A stretch of DNA of 64,000 bases from Promerops cafer. Its lineage: Eukaryota; Chordata; Aves; Passeriformes; Nectariniidae. Under the pieces are notes generated by a model, which saw only the letters and a list, made by a program, of their open reading frames with translations, did no database searches and had not been told where the DNA came from. Location of the stretch: positions 1,400,687 through 1,464,686 of the forward strand of contig VZSE01005940.1 in NCBI GenBank assembly GCA_013398275.1, written 5' to 3'. The translations under genes were made by a program, and so were the position numbers. Shown here piece by piece: positions 49,771 to 59,600 of this stretch (position 1 is its first letter; each line of letters begins with the position of its first letter).

Positions 49771-52700
49771 GTAAGAAGGAGCTGGCGCCCTTTGCAAGGG
49801 AATCCCTGCAAGCATGGATCCGCATCGGGACAGACCCTGACTCTGGGGAAGAGAAAGACGCTGCTTCCCTCTGTCCCTTCCCTGTCACCCCTTGCTCGTG
49901 GAACCCCTTCCGAGGCTCCCTGTAAACCCACCCGTAACGCTGGGTGCTGCGCTGGCCAGGCTCGGTTATACATTTGTCTAATCCATGTGGCTGCGTGTGC
50001 TCTCTGGAGTGACGGGGAAACTGCTCTAAATCGTAGCAGGGACGGGTTTCAGCCCTTGCGGCGGAGCAGCCTTTGCCCCTGCTCGGCTGCCTGCGGCCGC
50101 TCTGCCCCTGCGAGCAGGGCTGCAGCTGGAGCTCCCGAGGTGTGCTTTATTTTTATTCTGCGCTTCTGGCACCTCCTAAATTAAACCTCAAACCGCGACT
50201 ACTTACTTTTCCTAAGTGTCTTTGGTCTGAAATGTGTGATTGATAGAGAGGCACCGCTCTCTCTGAGTGTTACGCTGGCCGACTACTTTGCTTAGAAAGT
50301 AGCATCTCGTCTTTCCTTAGTCAAAAGGACCGAAGTCTCCAGATATATACTAAGGGGTGGCAGAGAAATCGAGTGTCACGCTGCGCTTTGTGCAAAGCGA
50401 GATCTCCCTTTCTCCAACTTGTAGGGCTTCCGCCGATCGCGCACAAGGCTGTGCACACAAAGTAACGGCCTGGAAAACTGCTTTAAGGCTTTGGGCCGTA
50501 GGGTTCTTTACCCTCTCTCTTAAATAAACTCATGCTTTGTTACATGAGGATTTGCAATGTAAATTTAACTCACCTTTCCATTGCTAAAAAGGAAAGGGGG
50601 CGAGGAACGCAACTTCAGATTGAAAAATGAATGTGGAGTTGCCACTTTAAAACAATTGCGACTTTCGAACAAGATGTTTGGGATTTTTTCCCCGTTTCTT
50701 TATCAGCAAAAGCTGCCCCAAGTTTCACGGCCGAGCTTTTGTCTCCGCCGTCCCTCCGTCCCCCTTTGTCCCGAGCGGCACTCCTCGTGGGGAGCAGATC
50801 AATGGGAACTCGCAGAAGTTTACTGACAAAAAGATGCTGGTTTGAGCTGAAACTAGCCCGTGCCACCTTTCTGTCCCTGGCCGGGCTGGTGAGCGTTCGT
50901 ACTCGCTGCTCTTTACACCATCCACCTGTCTCCTTTCTCTTAGTCCTGTTTTAAAAGGCCTGTCTTTCTTTAGAGACGCGGTTGCGGCTCATTTAAATAC
51001 GGGTGAAAATTTGCCATAGAATGAGTGCAAGCCTGAACCTTCTGCCATAAACTTTAGGAACAGCAAACCGGTATTTTGCTACTTGAAAATGCTGATACTG
51101 TGAAGTGCGTTAAGATGAGAAAAAACAGGGAAGCCTCAGACTTTAAGTTCAGAACCTCAGAAAAGAATGGGCTCTGCTTTTCCTACCGCGGCCTAATCCG
51201 TTGCTTTCACGTATTGAAATGACAGGAGATCGTTAGGAGGGGTTTCCTGGGAATCACGGTAAACACTTTACTAGCGGGGATGGTGCCGGTTCCCCCTAAA
51301 CTTCCCGCCGGGATTCGGGAGTTTGGTCCCAGAGAGCCGTGCCTTTGTACGAGCCGCGGGCCCTGCGCAGGACCCGTCCCCAGCCCGGCCTGCCTGCCTG
51401 TCTTTCTCTCCCTGTCTCATCCCTTGTGGTGTGGTTGTTTTGCAGAACATGCCCCCCATGAGCCCCGAGAAGCCTGCTTTGTGTGCTGGTTGTGGAGGGA
51501 AGATCTCAGACAGATATTACCTGCTGGCTGTTGACAAACAATGGCACCTCAGGTGTCTTAAGTGCTGTGAATGTAAACTGGCTTTGGAGTCAGAACTCAC
51601 CTGCTTTGCCAAGGACGGCAGTATTTACTGCAAGGAGGATTACTACAGGTACAGCAATCAGTCCTCATGTGTTCAAAACACATCCCCTCAAAAGGCACTG
51701 TGAACCGAAACGCTCTTTTCTCCACACGGGCTTTCAAAGGTAGCTTTTCGCAGTCAGCGATCCCTCAATCCTCAGTCCCCTCAGAAAAGTCTCTCTCAGT
51801 TTCCAAACTGATCGGGCCGTCAGGGGACGCGCTGACTGAGCATGTGTGGCGGTGCACAAACAGGCGAAGGCTCTCCCGCTGCTCGGCGGTTTCCCTCCGC
51901 AAAGACCCGACCGAAATTCCCCTCTGGTCGCAGCTTGCCGGTTTTCCCGAGGGCCGGAGCCCGCCGCCTCGCCCAGCCCCGCGGCCGGGCCCGGGGAGCG
52001 GGCCCCGCGTGTCCGTGTGTCGCAGCTGTCCCTCTGGCCAGCGCCCCGCGGCTCTTCTGGTCCTGACAGGAACGCCAGGAGAGCGGGGCCGATTGCCCCG
52101 CTCCGGCCCGCCTGGCCCCGCGCTCACGGGCAGCGGCAGGGCCTTCGCCAAAGTCCCGGGAGAATAGGTCAGCTCGGCGGGGAGGGCGAGGCGCTCCCCC
52201 TGGGACCTCCGGGCCGGTTCCCTGAGGCTGTCCCGACACCGGGAGGGCCAGGGGCCACAGCCGGTGTCACGGGCCGTCCTGGGGCCGGGGGGGCGCGACC
52301 CTGTCGCGGACAGGCTCCCTCACGTGGCCGGGAGGGAAGGCGGGAGGCACCGGGGCAAGCTCTGCCTTTGCCGTACTAGTTGATGCCCACTTTTCTGTTT
52401 CCTTCAGAAGGTTCTCCGTGCAGAGATGTGCCCGCTGCCACCTTGGGATCTCAGCCTCTGAAATGGTCATGAGAGCCAGGGAATCGGTTTATCACCTGAG
52501 CTGCTTCACCTGCACCACCTGCAACAAGACTCTGACCACGGGCGATCACTTTGGCATGAAGGACAACCTGGTTTACTGCAGGGCCCACTTCGAGTCCCTT
52601 TTGCAAGGAGAATACCCCCCTCAGCTGAGCTACACCGAGCTGGCTGCCAAGAGCGGAGGGCTGGCCCTGCCTTACTTCAACGGCACTGGCACGGTCCAGA

Positions 52701-55700
52701 AGGGGAGGCCCAGGAAACGAAAGAGCCCTGCCTTGGGAGTGGACATCGTCAGCTACAACTCAGGTGGGAAACACACGCCGAGTCTGCCTCCCGCTCCCCC
52801 GAACAGAGCGTTCTCGGGCTTCCCCTCAGCCAGGCAGTGCGTGAGTAACTCGGCCAGGCCAAATCTTGCTTAACCATTGGAAAATCAAACAAACAGCCCT
52901 CTGAGGGTTGGAGCGTTTGCAGGAAAGCTAACAGCAGCCCTCCTCAAAGGCTGTCTTTGCCTATTAATGTCAAACACCCAAACTTAGTCACTTCCCAGGG
53001 TAAAGACAAAAAAAAAAGAAAAAAAAGTAAAAAAAAGAAAAAACCCAACCCAATCCCAAAACCACATAGCTCTTTCTCTGTTGGAATCTCAGAGATACAG
53101 TTATCATTATTTATATTTGATTAGCTAAAAGCATTTCACCACTTAAACCTCAAATTAGGAGTAACCAAATGAATCAGAAAAAAATAGAATAAAAGTTATA
53201 GTATATGGTTCCTACAATGCCAATGTAGTGTGCATATAACTCGATTTATATATTGAATTTACAGTGATTAATCCTTCAGGCTGAATAATTCTGTTTTACT
53301 GACACATAAATGATCAAACTGTAAAAGAGGTCAACGAATAAATGTTGTTTCCTGTAACTAAACCCTAACAAATGTAATTAAGGAGAATGGTTTCTGTTCT
53401 CTCAACAGTAGGAAAGGAACAAGTATTAAATATCCTCTATAACTCCAGTCACTTGAGTACCCAAATCGTGTATAAACAGTGCTAGCGGCCAGAAGTAAAG
53501 GAGTTTCAGGTATGACCAAGCAGTTGAGGCAGAGTTTCATTAGATGAAAGACAAAAGCAGGAAGGGTAAATAAGAATTAGCAAACTCCCGACTCCAAAAT
53601 GGTTTTAGCGAACCTTAAGCTTCCCATGGACGGTAACAGAGGAAAGCAAGCTGTGGGAAGCAGGAGCGATGCAAGGTGTGCTTCCCCGTGACGCGTGGAG
53701 CCGTCCCGGCTGGGGCAGGGAGCCGCGGGCTCCGGCCGCAGGGCTGCGGACCGCTGCCCCCACCGGGGAGCCGGGACAGGGGTCAGGGCCGCCCCTTGCG
53801 ACAACCGCGGGTCGGTAACAGGGCACCGCTCTCGGCCCGGAGCTCTCTCCCCTGCACCAAGTTCAACCCGCTGCCACTGAGATCCATAAGGAATCTTCCA
53901 CAGACCCCCTGCCCTCCCCACCCCTCCCCCGGCACCTCCTCTGGGGCCGCTCGTGAAACGGGCTTTAGCTGGGAACCAGGGAGCTGTGCAAGGCGATTTC
54001 ATCTCCTCTGATGCGTAGACCTTGGAGCCAGGGTAATCACTGCGCTAATTGTTCCTTGTTAATTGAAGATGACATTGGAATCCCTGGCTACGGAGCGGCT
54101 TCCAATCAATCCTGAAAGCTGCTAAAGAAAAGGGAACCTGTAGCGCAGCCAGGATTCATTCAGCCCCAGCTTCCAATGGTGGATTTCCCGTGTGCCCGCG
54201 CTCTGCTCTGGTCCCTATCCCTGGTCCACACAGCATCACCCGACTTCCCAGATTCCTAAAGGGAAATAATTCTAGGGACAATTTAGCTTTAAAATTAGAA
54301 TCAGAAGTTATGGTAAGATGAAGAGTTGTGGATATGATAAAGCTCCCCTTAAAGTTCAGATCAGAACTCAAGAGAGACATTATTTGCGACTGCTGACATA
54401 ATTTTTGTGTGCTGGTCTTAAAACTCCCCTTCTTTACAACAATGGGCCATATAAGATGCACCACTGACTCCAAATCAGATTAAAAAGCACCACCCATTAT
54501 GAAAATACAGCTCACTGCATTGAGAACCCACAGAATCCTCCGGGCAACGGAGAGAAAAGAGAACAAACCAAAACAAATCAACAAACGCTCTGATGTTTTG
54601 GACTCAGGCTAGATGGCTGAGAAATCTCTTCTATTAGGGCCGTGATCTTATTCTTATTCTTTTTTATAAGCATAATCTAGCTATGTCCAGGGCTGACACA
54701 TGGTCTCGAGAAAGTTTGCAGCCAAATCGTGCATCCGGTGCAAACGCCTCCAGCCCATTGACCCACTGCGCCCCAGATCCAGGGGGAGGAAAGCGAATCT
54801 GGAACAGCTACGAAATGAGTTGCAGTAGATGAAATCGCTTCTTGAGAGAAAAAAAAAAAGTCTCTAACTAATTGGCAGCCACTTCCCTACTACACACATT
54901 TTTCGTTCTCTGCCCTGTGACTCAGTAACTGCTCTTGCACGTAATCATTTACAAAGGGCGAGCAGCCCGCAGAAATCGAATGTCGGATGCACGGCTGCCG
55001 CCTCCCGAGGGAGCAGCGGGCCCCGCTCCCCGGCGGTGTCCGGGCCGTGTCGCGGTGTGCCGCCCTGCCGGCCCGCGGGGGCGGGCTCAGCCCTGCCCCG
55101 CGCATCGGCCCTGGGCCATGGCGCACCGAGCCGGACACCACCGCGCCCCGCAGCCGCGCCCGCAGCTCCTCACCCGCGGCCGGGGCTCTCTCGGCACTCC
55201 GGGTCTGGGGGCACCGCGGCTGTGACTCCACAGTGAGCCGAGTACCTTCCCAAACAGCCCCAGCCGCGGTGTCCGTACCATGTGCCAAGCCAATACGGAA
55301 AACGACCCAGAGCTTTAGAAACGAAACTCCGATGGAGCCAACAGCTTCACCCAGCTGAGCATGAGCATGTGCGTATCCACAGCCATCCAGGAGGCCCTGG
55401 CTTAGATTTGTGTGCACATTATGTTACAGGGGAGCTGAGCCCTGGTCCAGAACGGAAAACCAGACTCTGCTGCAGAATCTACAGCAGCTTTCCTATTCTG
55501 TATTTTGTTTGCTAGTTTAATTTCTTTTTCACAGCTCCTCAGCTGTAAAGTGGAAACACAACAATAAATAACTCAGAATGTTATGAGGTAGAAGTCACTC
55601 ATACTTGCAAGCTGTCTGGAATTAATGTGAAAAATGGAAGAAACTATTCAAAAGTACTTAAAAAATTCAAGGCTTTCTCTATATTACATCTGATATCATA

Positions 55701-58700
55701 TAATTAATATGTATTTTGAGGGAAACTGTGTTGACTTACAGCTTAGAGGATATATAAATGAGACAGTGAAGAAGATTTCCTTAGGAAAATATTTTACACA
55801 TCTGTTCCTCAAAGAGCTATTTACTTTATTTAATTATGTGTGTGTATGTGTGTGTGTGTGAAAAACTATGAAGAGTTCACTTGAAGAATTCTTGGCAATC
55901 AGAAGCAAACTCTTCTAGCTCTTTTGAAAGCAAAAATTAAACAACCCTCCAATCCTGCCGCAAAGAAACGAGCAGTGCCTTGCCTGACTTTGTGCTTGCC
56001 CTTAGTTCTCCAGGAGATAGTGTAAGACTCTGCTCTATGATGTGGCCAAACCACGCAACACTGTATAAAACACAGTGAGCTGTAATCATTGTACAAACGA
56101 GGATTGTCTGAACATACTTGGCGCCCTGTTCTCATTTTCTCTTGAAAATAAAAACCAAAATAAAGTAGACCACTGACAAAAAGAAAAAGAAAAAGAAGAA
56201 AAATAGAGTAGAGTACAGAAACAAAGGCAGTAAGCAGGACAGAGGAGCCTGAGGAAGTTTGTGTTGCTGCTGTAAGCCTCAGTGGCCCAAGAAAACAACA
56301 CAAACAAGCAGCTTGCAACTCTGAAGTAAAACCTGAGGACTGAATTCTGGTATTCTGATTTATGTCAGCTCATAAGTTACAGCCCACGCAGTTTGACTGA
56401 AGGCAATGTGATTGCTTGTGAAAACAAGTAGTAAATACAATCCAAATCTGGTCTGAAATTGTTTTTAAGGCAACTTTCAACTCCTGGTCTTTTCAGAAGT
56501 GTCAGCTTACTTTGTTTGAAAGTACAGATATACTTCGTATCAAGACTAGGGGCAAAGCTAGCTATAATTAAATATTCACCTGATTTTCTGTCAAAGTGTT
56601 GTCTTACCAGCATCTGTTCATGTTGACTTGTCTTATAATTCAAAAGAGAAAACACCTTCAAGGAGCTTTTTATTTTCTTGTGGCTTCAAGTTGCTTTGCC
56701 TCTGTTTTCAGCACTGCTGACATCAGTCTCTCTGTATTGTGTGCTTTCCCTCTTTCTCCTCTCTCTCTCTCTCAATTAGGAATGGGGATCAGCTAGGCCT
56801 TGTAAATAATCCAGTAACTATTGGAAAGCAGTTCAAAAATCAAAATGAGCAACTAATGAAACTCAGTCTAATCTACAGACATTCTGAAACATTTTTAATT
56901 AGCTCTTTAATTAATATTCCCTGCTATGATGACACCATTAATTTTCTCCTGTGTGACTGAACTATCTTTATAAAATGAGATCCTAGAAATTGCTAACCCT
57001 TTTGTTTAAGCTGAAAAGAAAAGCACAGACACATTTCTTACTTTTCTTTTTGCTAATACTGTAATTTTTTTCTCCAATATGAAGTAATGATGCCACCATC
57101 CCCAAACAGTTGCAACTCTTGTGTACAATTCACACCCATAAATGTGTAATCTGAAACAAACTTATCTTTCATAGACACTTTGAAAATACTGAATCAGGGA
57201 AAGAAGAGAAACTCTTCAAGTTTTGAGCCCCTAGCTGCTTGCTTGTAGTAATGTCCTAAACCAGTACTAACTAAGACCTACTGCTGATTGGGACTGGGGA
57301 ATGGATCAAATTTTGATGCAACTGCTTCCTGGATATGTTTTACAGATGAAGGGCTTTGAGCAGTTCATACAAACTCCCAGGCAGAGTCCAAAAGCATTTA
57401 TTTTATCAGCAAAAAACTCAGCTTTCTTGATGAACTGTCATAACAAACTTTCCTGCTGTACATCTCTTTTTATAGGTGCTTGTGATTTGGGAGAAAAGCT
57501 CAGGAACATTCAAAACACTGGTTTGACCTTTATTCTTCTCTCAAGCTAAGAATGTTTCAATGAGTAAGATTTCAAAATCTGAATGAGATTTCAAATGACT
57601 CTTTGAGCGCCCAAAGCAAAACCATCACCACAGGGAAAAGACTTGTTTGAAAAAAATGCCAAAGGAGAGAGAACTTTCAAAGTCTGCCCTTAGTAGGTAC
57701 AGGCCTGGGGGACATAGGATAAGGATAGGAAATTATAATATTCTGGATCTCTTTTGGTCTCATTAATTATCACATCAGTACTTATCCTTGTACCATCTCA
57801 GCCTGCACTTCCTTCCTTCCTTCCTTCCTTCCTTCCTTCCTTCCTTCCTTCCTTCCTTCCTTCCTTCCTTCCTTCCTTCCTCTTGTGGTGACTGTAATAT
57901 ATGAGGTTATATGTGTTTAATACACTGTGCACAGTCANCATAGCCACTAACTCCTTGTTCCACTTTGTTCATTCAACAGGTTGTAATGAGAATGAGGCAG
58001 ATCACCTGGACAGAGACCAGCAGCCTTATCCCCCATCCCAGAAAACAAAGCGCATGCGTACCTCCTTCAAACACCACCAGCTTCGTACCATGAAGTCCTA
58101 CTTTGCTATCAACCACAACCCAGATGCCAAGGACCTCAAGCAGCTTGCCCAGAAAACAGGCCTGACCAAGAGAGTTCTGCAGGTAAGAAGCCACATCACA
58201 GGCTTGACAGAATTTTCCCCTGCTAGTCAATAGCCTTACCCTTATGTGTAACTATAGCAATATACATAGAAATACTTTTGCTGGGTGTGTCCCTAGTGGG
58301 TGTGCAGAGGGGTATGTAGTATGTGGCAGAAGTGCCAAATGTGTGCCTTACTGCCCCAAGGCAGCCAAACACCAAACTGTGGTTTATGACTAGCTGCATC
58401 CTCACCATGAAGAAAATGTCTTCAGGGTCCACCCGCCCAGTAGATCTCCTGGGGTCGGTGGTCTCTCTGTGGTGACTGCACTAAGGATAGAGGTGGCAAA
58501 TCTACTGATTTTATGGGTGAAGCCTTTGGTCTCCCCTGAAGGAGTTAATGTGGCCCCTCAGTAAGCAGATCCCTGATGTGTTTGAAGCAAGCTTTGACCA
58601 ATATGATCCTCCAGGACCAGCTGGCTCCCCCTCTCAATGCTTGTTAGACAACTGTTTTCCTTAAGGGCCTGCATAATCAAAAGGCACTTCTCTGTGAAGG

Positions 58701-59600
58701 ACAGCCTAGCAAATTATGTTAAAAATCCCTATATGGTCTGTGATAGCTCAGTGAAGTTAAAACGAGGTGTGTATGACATGCAGAGTGCCAAAGAGGGGCA
58801 GCGAGTGAGGTAGAAGGAGAATCTATTAGCGGCAATTCCTTGTCCGTGTTACATGTCACCTCAAACACTGCCAGTGAACCTTACAGAACAGAAAGACTAG
58901 ATGACCCGTATCAACAACCTGTAAGACAGGCATGGTGTAATTACCCCTCCTTCCTCTTCAGCCTTTTCAAATAATCAAGGCAAGCTTTCAGCCTTGGCAA
59001 AAATCTGCTCGCTCACCCTTTGCCTCAATCTTTATGTGTCTTGACCCCAAAACTACCCAACCCAAGAAACACTACGTGGCCATCAAGAGAGTTGCTTTCT
59101 TTGGGTAAGCGAGCGAGCAGATTTTTCTCGAGGCTGCTCTCTGAGGGCTGTAAGCACCTGTAGCACTGGGCCTGTACACAGGCAGTCAGTACCACCAGTA
59201 GCAAGAAAAGCTATAGAATGACTTAGGTGATGTGCCACACAAAATCAAACACCAAAAATGAATTTAAAAAGCAAGAACAAAGACAAAAATAAGCAAAGCA
59301 AAACAAGCATCGGTAAAGAAATCCATTGGGATTGGTTTGCAGGTTTGGTTTCAAAACGCAAGAGCCAAATTCAGAAGGAACCTTTTGCGGCAGGAGAACG
59401 GGGGTGTCGATAAAGCTGACGGCACCTCGCTCCCGGCTCCGCCCTCAGCAGACAGCGGCGCACTCACTCCACCCGGCACTGCGACCACTTTAACAGACCT
59501 GACCAATCCCACTATCACTGTAGTGACATCAGTGACCTCTAACTTGGACAGCCACGAATCCGGGAGCCCCTCACAAACTACCTTAACGAACCTTTTCTAA
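49597..59600 (+). CDS. LHX9: LHX9, LIM-homeodomain transcription factor, full-length form (5 exons)
   Basis: Assembled coding sequence: join 49597-49770, 51446-51648, 52408-52763, 57980-58182, 59343-59600, giving 397 residues, the length I recall for the human protein. LIM1 has zinc ligands C71, C74, H92, C95, C98, C101, C120, D123. LIM2 has C133, C136, H155, C158, C161, C164, C183, H186. The homeodomain spans about 267-326 with W314, F315, Q316, N317 and R319 in helix 3. LHX9 rather than its paralogue LHX2 is indicated by MLFHGISGGHIQGIMEEMER at the start, the linker SYTELAAKSGGLALPYFNG, and the absence of the LHX2 alanine tract. Known family role: a nuclear DNA-binding factor that recruits LDB-type cofactors through its LIM domains and acts in gonad, limb, forebrain and spinal interneuron development. 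Glutamine at homeodomain position 50 predicts binding to TAATTA/TAATTG-like sites. All exon junctions are in frame with GT/AG borders. No frameshift or missing key residue is seen. Confidence 0.97.
49640..49653 (+). promoter_or_regulatory. Internal splice acceptor inside LHX9 exon 1
   Basis: A pyrimidine-rich run ending CCGTCCCCCAG at 49651 is followed by CC and the codon-20 ATG at 49654. Mammalian LHX9 has a second form beginning MLNGTTLEA joined to AMLFHG, and this phase (G|CC before ATG) is what that splice needs. I searched upstream for the matching first exon by eye and did not find it. Use of the acceptor here is therefore inferred. Confidence 0.5.
49771..51445 (+). other. LHX9 intron 1
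   Basis: 1,675 bases with donor GTAAGAAG and acceptor TTGTTTTGCAG. No other exon is recognised. A GC-rich stretch lies near 51280-51420, just before exon 2. Confidence 0.9.
51446..51648 (+). CDS. LHX9: LHX9 exon 2: LIM domain 1
   Basis: It encodes residues 59-125 plus two bases of codon 126. It follows acceptor TTGTTTTGCAG and ends at donor TACTACAG|GTACAG in phase 2. It carries all eight zinc ligands of LIM1: CAGC, HLRC, CCEC and YCKED. LIM1 is a protein-interaction module, chiefly for LDB1-type cofactors, not a DNA-binding one. The junction with exon 1 reads RDT|NMPPMSPEKP; human has RDAG before MPPLSPEKP at the same place. If the intron is retained, the frame runs to a stop at 51701-51703 and would give a single-LIM fragment. 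Confidence 0.97.
51649..52407 (+). other. LHX9 intron 2, CpG-rich
   Basis: 759 bases, donor GTACAG, acceptor TTCCTTCAG. Most of it (about 51830-52340) is CpG-dense, so the island covers the interval between the two LIM exons. Long open frames on both strands here are consequences of base composition. Confidence 0.88.
51830..52340. promoter_or_regulatory. Intragenic CpG island between LIM exons
   Basis: Dense CpG through most of LHX9 intron 2. Intragenic islands are common in LIM-homeodomain genes. There is no sign of an independent transcript. Confidence 0.6.
52408..52763 (+). CDS. LHX9: LHX9 exon 3: LIM domain 2 and linker
   Basis: It encodes the last base of codon 126 through residue 244 plus one base of codon 245. 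The acceptor is TTTCCTTCAG|A and the donor TCAG|GTGGGA. It contains LIM2 (residues 133-186, ligands CARC, HLSC, CTTC, CRAH) and the LHX9-specific linker with TELAAKSGGLALPYFNG. The basic stretch QKGRPRKRKSP is a likely nuclear localisation signal. Read-through of the donor would add about 36 residues before a stop near 52871. That would yield a LIM-only product like the LMO family, but there is no evidence it is made. Confidence 0.97.
53007..53043 (+). repeat. A-rich simple tract in LHX9 intron 3
   Basis: A runs broken by single G and T, 240 bases after the exon 3 donor. Confidence 0.85.
53690..53970. promoter_or_regulatory. Intronic CpG island (intron 3, proximal)
   Basis: A CpG-dense patch within LHX9 intron 3, flanked by AT-rich sequence with no exon recognised. 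Confidence 0.5.
54960..55240. promoter_or_regulatory. Intronic CpG island (intron 3, middle)
   Basis: A second CpG-dense patch within intron 3. Overlapping open frames on both strands share no recognisable family and reflect high GC content. Confidence 0.5.
57808..57880 (+). repeat. (TTCC)n microsatellite, about 18 copies
   Basis: 73 bases of perfect CTTC/TTCC tetranucleotide repeat, pyrimidine-only on the transcribed-sense strand, ending 99 bases before the exon 4 acceptor of LHX9. Confidence 0.97.
57980..58182 (+). CDS. LHX9: LHX9 exon 4: first two-thirds of the homeodomain
   Basis: It completes codon 245 and encodes residues 246-312, from CNENEADHLDRDQQPYPP to TKRVLQ. The acceptor is TTCATTCAACAG and the donor CTGCAG|GTAAGA in phase 0. 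It carries the homeodomain N-terminal arm (TKRMRTSF), helix 1 and helix 2, and stops just before recognition helix 3. The donor is the branch point of the two isoforms: joined to 59343 it makes a complete homeodomain, joined to 62567 a truncated one. A (TTCC)n tract lies about 100 bases upstream of the acceptor, and an ambiguous base sits at 57938. Confidence 0.97.
58183..59342 (+). other. LHX9 intron 4, within the homeodomain
   Basis: 1,160 bases, donor GTAAGAAG, acceptor TTGGTTTGCAG. It interrupts the homeodomain between helices 2 and 3. If retained, the frame adds VRSHITGLTEFSPASQ and stops at 58231-58233, which would also give a truncated homeodomain. It contains the inverted repeat at 58999-59126. 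Confidence 0.88.
58999..59126. repeat. 16-bp perfect inverted repeat in LHX9 intron 4
   Basis: The left arm AAAAATCTGCTCGCTC (58999-59014) is exactly complementary to the right arm GAGCGAGCAGATTTTT (59111-59126). The match continues weakly on both sides: GCCT on the outer side, and ACCC on the loop side after a 4-base offset. The loop is 96 bases, too long for a typical microRNA precursor. Confidence 0.85.
59343..59600 (+). CDS. LHX9: LHX9 exon 5: recognition helix and C-terminus (canonical last exon)
   Basis: It encodes residues 313-397 and the TAA stop at 59598-59600. The acceptor is TTGGTTTGCAG|GTTTGG. It begins with VWFQNARAKFRR, which is homeodomain helix 3 with invariant W, F, N and R, followed by NLLRQENGGVDKADG. 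A tail rich in Ser, Thr and Pro follows, including TTLTDLTNPTITVV, and ends in SPSQTTLTNLF as in LHX2 and LHX9 of other vertebrates. DNA binding depends on this exon. The 3'UTR follows directly and contains one ambiguous base at 59612. Confidence 0.97.
   Translation, partial: VWFQNARAKFRRNLLRQENGGVDKADGTSLPAPPSADSGALTPPGTATTLTDLTNPTITVVTSVTSNLDSHESGSPSQTTLTNLF

Larger units (their letters stand above)
52764..57979 (+). other. LHX9 intron 3, separating LIM and homeodomain exons
   Basis: 5,216 bases, the largest intron of the gene. It contains an A-rich run (53007-53043), CpG islands at about 53690-53970 and 54960-55240, a TG run near 55839-55860 and the (TTCC)n tract at 57808-57880. The stretch around 54010-54130 has several ATTA-type homeodomain cores and could be regulatory. 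No extra exon is recognised. Confidence 0.88.

Noticed and set aside
51765..52379. Open frames of up to 177 codons in LHX9 intron 2
   Set aside because: They lie in the intragenic CpG island and are explained by GC content; the real exons flank them.
58999..59126. Inverted repeat as a microRNA precursor
   Set aside because: The 96-base loop and 16-bp core stem do not fit a typical microRNA hairpin; it is kept as a structural feature only.
49597..59600. Assignment to LHX2 instead of LHX9
   Set aside because: The N-terminus (GISGGHIQGIMEEMER), the linker without an alanine tract, the C-terminal tail and the alpha exon all match LHX9 and not LHX2.
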